Below are positions 62,049 through 64,000 of a stretch of 64,000 nucleotides of DNA, piece by piece. The stretch's first letter is position 1, and the number at the start of each line of letters is the position of its first letter. A program made the translations under genes and the position numbers. The notes below the pieces were generated by a model. That model was not told the DNA's origin. It did no database searches and saw nothing but the letters and a program-made list of their open reading frames with translations. This DNA is from CAZWSX01 sp964636985 (lineage in GTDB: Bacteria; Planctomycetota; Planctomycetia; Pirellulales; Pirellulaceae): contig CAZWSX010000022.1 of the NCBI GenBank assembly GCA_964636985.1, forward strand, positions 62,001 through 126,000, given 5' to 3'.

Positions 62049-64000
62049 CCTGCAGGCCACATCCGACGAATGGTTGGCCGTCGAACCCTATGTCGAGTCG
62101 TTTGAGGAAGCGATCTGCGATGGCGACCGAATTGGCATCGCACATTTCCTGCCGCCACTCCAAAACCCACTCCGGATGATGGTTCTCATCGAGCTCATTC
62201 GCGTCGATCTCGAATGGTCGCATAAGCGGGGCAGACCCGCGGAACTCGCTTCCTACCGAGCCGAATTCCCCGAAGCCTTCCGCGATCCGCAGGCTCGGAA
62301 GGTGCTCGCGTTTGAGGACTTCCGTCTTCGTCGCGCGGCTGGAGAAGAGGTCGATCCAGAGCACTACCAGAGTGAATTTGACGTCGACGTCGCAGGTTGG
62401 CCACGATCGACGGCGTCGGCAAATGTTCGTGGCGAACTGCATACGGCGAGGAGTTCGCATCGCTCGGTTTTGGAGAGTTGGCCGGAAGTCAACGACACCG
62501 TCGGTGGCTTCAAACTCCTCCGCGTGTTGGGGCAAGGCGCCTTTGGAAAGGTTTTTTTGGGGCGGCAGCTCGACCTGGCCGAGCGCCCGGTCGTGATCAA
62601 AGTGACGCGGGAAGCGACCGGCGAATCTCAGCGACTGGCTAGCCTTCATCACACGGCCATCGTTCCGATTTACTCGGTTCACGCGATCGGCAATCACAGC
62701 GCCTTGGTAATGCCCTTTTGCGGGACAGCCACGCTCGCTCAAGCGATTCGCGTCTGGCATCGAAGTGGCGATCCGCCATCGTCAGGTCATGTCGTGAGCG
62801 AGACGATCAAGAACCTCTCCCAGGCAGGTACGAGCCCAGCCGATTCGCAAAGCACGAGTCCATCGACTACGCCAACCGAAATCGAACTCGATACCACTCA
62901 TCCTGGTTGGAAGGTCGTCGAATCCATGCGTTTTGGGGAGGCATCCTTGTGGATTGCGGCGAGGCTTGCGGAGGGGCTTTCGCACGCCCACGAACGTGGA
63001 ATCGTGCATCGCGATTTGAAACCGGCGAACATCTTGCTGTCGGATGACGGCCAGCCCATGCTCCTCGATTTTCACCTCGCGGCTGACGTGAAAAAGCGAT
63101 GCGAAGTGAGCCCCGATTTCGTCGGTGGAACGTTTCCTTATATGGCGCCGGAACAGATCCGCAACCTGTTGGGCTTGGATTCTACCGTTGACCCGCGCAG
63201 CGATATCTATTCGCTCGGTGTCGTTTTGTACGAGTCTTTACTTGGCAAGCTTCCCTATTCCACTAGGAACGAAGGCGATTGGCAAACCAGCGCTCGGAAA
63301 TGGCTCGACGTCAAGCACAAAAATCTATTGCTGACTCCTGAGGTGCGGCGTCGCATCGGCCCTGCGACGTGCTCGATTCTCACTCGCTGCCTGGCCGCTG
63401 AACCGCGCTATCGGTATCAATCGGCGTCGGAACTTCTCGAAGACCTGAATAGGCAATTGAATCACTATCCCCTTCGCTACGCCGCGAATACGTCGATGTG
63501 GGAGCGCGTCCAAAAGTGGTTTCGCCGCCACCCGTCGTTAAAGTCGATGGCCGCCGTGGTAGCGATTTCGTCGTCGCTACTGTTGGCGGTCGGTTTGATG
63601 GCCGCGTTCGCTTGGAATCGCGTCCGACATTGGGAAGCTGATGCAGCGTTTCGCGAATCGCAAATGGATCTTCAAACCGCTTTTTTCGCGATGCCAGGGT
63701 TGCGGGCGGAACCTGAACGCGACCAGGCCGCGCGTGAGGCGTGCGAACGAGTCGAAAATCGCTACCAAATCCTGTCGAACCCACATTGGCTGGAGCAGTC
63801 GGCGGCTAAAGACCTCTCTCCATCCAAGCGTGAAGCGCTAAAGGCGCGGGTAGCCGAGTTGCTCGCCCTTTGGCAACGTTCGCTGATGGACGGCATGAAG
63901 CGCGCGGACAACGAGTCGGAACGATCTGCTCTCAAAAGCCGTGCAGTTCAGTTAAGCGATGCCGCGCTCGCGTGTTACGCCCTGGCCGAACGCCCCTCCG
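62035..64000 (+). CDS. Transmembrane Ser/Thr kinase, truncated by the window end
   Basis: At least 655 codons from GTG 62035; the frame is still open at the right edge. The N-terminal module (about 10-120, VLIELIRVDLEWSHKRGRPA) is shared with the two other kinases. The kinase domain (about 160-475) has GQGAFGKVFLGRQ, Lys189, HRDLKPAN with Asp327, and MAPEQ. DFG is replaced by DFH (345-347), and an insert of about 50 residues with Ser/Thr precedes the HRD loop. A helix (about 504-526, SMAAVVAISSSLLLAVGLMA) leads to a helical outer region. Overlap with the sigma gene by 14 bases marks a two-gene unit. Confidence 0.9.
   Translation, partial: MKTPSLQATSDEWLAVEPYVESFEEAICDGDRIGIAHFLPPLQNPLRMMVLIELIRVDLEWSHKRGRPAELASYRAEFPEAFRDPQARKVLAFEDFRLRRAAGEEVDPEHYQSEFDVDVAGWPRSTASANVRGELHTARSSHRSVLESWPEVNDTVGGFKLLRVLGQGAFGKVFLGRQLDLAERPVVIKVTREATGESQRLASLHHTAIVPIYSVHAIGNHSALVMPFCGTATLAQAIRVWHRSGDPPSSGHVVSETIKNLSQAGTSPADSQSTSPSTTPTEIELDTTHPGWKVVESMRFGEASLWIAARLAEGLSHAHERGIVHRDLKPANILLSDDGQPMLLDFHLAADVKKRCEVSPDFVGGTFPYMAPEQIRNLLGLDSTVDPRSDIYSLGVVLYESLLGKLPYSTRNEGDWQTSARKWLDVKHKNLLLTPEVRRRIGPATCSILTRCLAAEPRYRYQSASELLEDLNRQLNHYPLRYAANTSMWERVQKWFRRHPSLKSMAAVVAISSSLLLAVGLMAAFAWNRVRHWEADAAFRESQMDLQTAFFAMPGLRAEPERDQAAREACERVENRYQILSNPHWLEQSAAKDLSPSKREALKARVAELLALWQRSLMDGMKRADNESERSALKSRAVQLSDAALACYALAERPS

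Overview
The window looks like chromosome of a member of the Planctomycetota, probably from the Pirellulales and relatives. This is inferred from gene content only. The marker genes are two PSCyt1/PSCyt2/PSD1 (DUF1549/DUF1553) proteins, one beside a DUF1501 gene, four PEP-CTERM surface proteins, four membrane-anchored Ser/Thr kinases, two ECF sigma factors next to kinases, surface proteins with an N-terminal LExLExRxLL motif, and an SdrD-B-like giant protein. No tool was run; every call is from reading the sequence and known family motifs.

1-10.4 kb: the end of a thiolase gene and an enoyl-CoA hydratase (beta-oxidation) face a four-gene minus-strand block: membrane-tethered guanyl-specific RNase, Sua5-type threonylcarbamoyl-AMP synthase, small membrane protein, PSCyt/PSD1 protein. 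Then come tandem double-zinc-ribbon membrane proteins, a Cys-rich Tat-exported protein and two small conserved proteins. 10.6-17.1 kb: gamma-glutamyltransferase, a LamG-containing PSCyt/PSD1 protein and its DUF1501 partner. 17.1-20.5 kb: three minus-strand PEP-CTERM genes, each followed by the same kind of terminator hairpin. 21-25.8 kb: a secreted coiled-coil protein, GlcG/HbpS-like protein, secreted peroxiredoxin, two small anchored proteins and an SRAP (YedK/HMCES) protein with an extra C-terminal region.

25.8-42.7 kb is an accessory, rearranged zone. It holds two tRNA 3'-half fragments (Gly-CCC and Asn-GTT types), a decayed tyrosine recombinase, an in-frame chimera of a kinase N-terminus with a secreted esterase, the tail of a lost enolase-superfamily gene between an MFS transporter and an M81/MlrC protein, and a 5' relic of a small membrane-protein gene. 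Intact genes include a zinc-finger/TPR kinase, a PEP-CTERM protein, a HEAT-like protein and an alpha/beta hydrolase.

42.7-64 kb is a signalling and cell-surface block: a sigma factor/LRR-kinase pair, an RTX-repeat protein with an HExxH site, a kinase carrying three DUF1559 domains, a second decayed integrase beside GTTAAC inverted repeats, a 1,971-residue SdrD-B/VWA/cadherin-like/propeller protein, a seven-heme cytochrome c, another LExLExRxLL protein, and a second sigma/kinase pair running off the right edge. The kinases probably sense envelope signals and the sigma factors probably drive partner genes, but no target is shown by the sequence. The most unusual items are the kinase-esterase chimera, the triple-DUF1559 kinase, the shared 3' cassette of the PEP-CTERM genes and the tethered RNase without a visible inhibitor.
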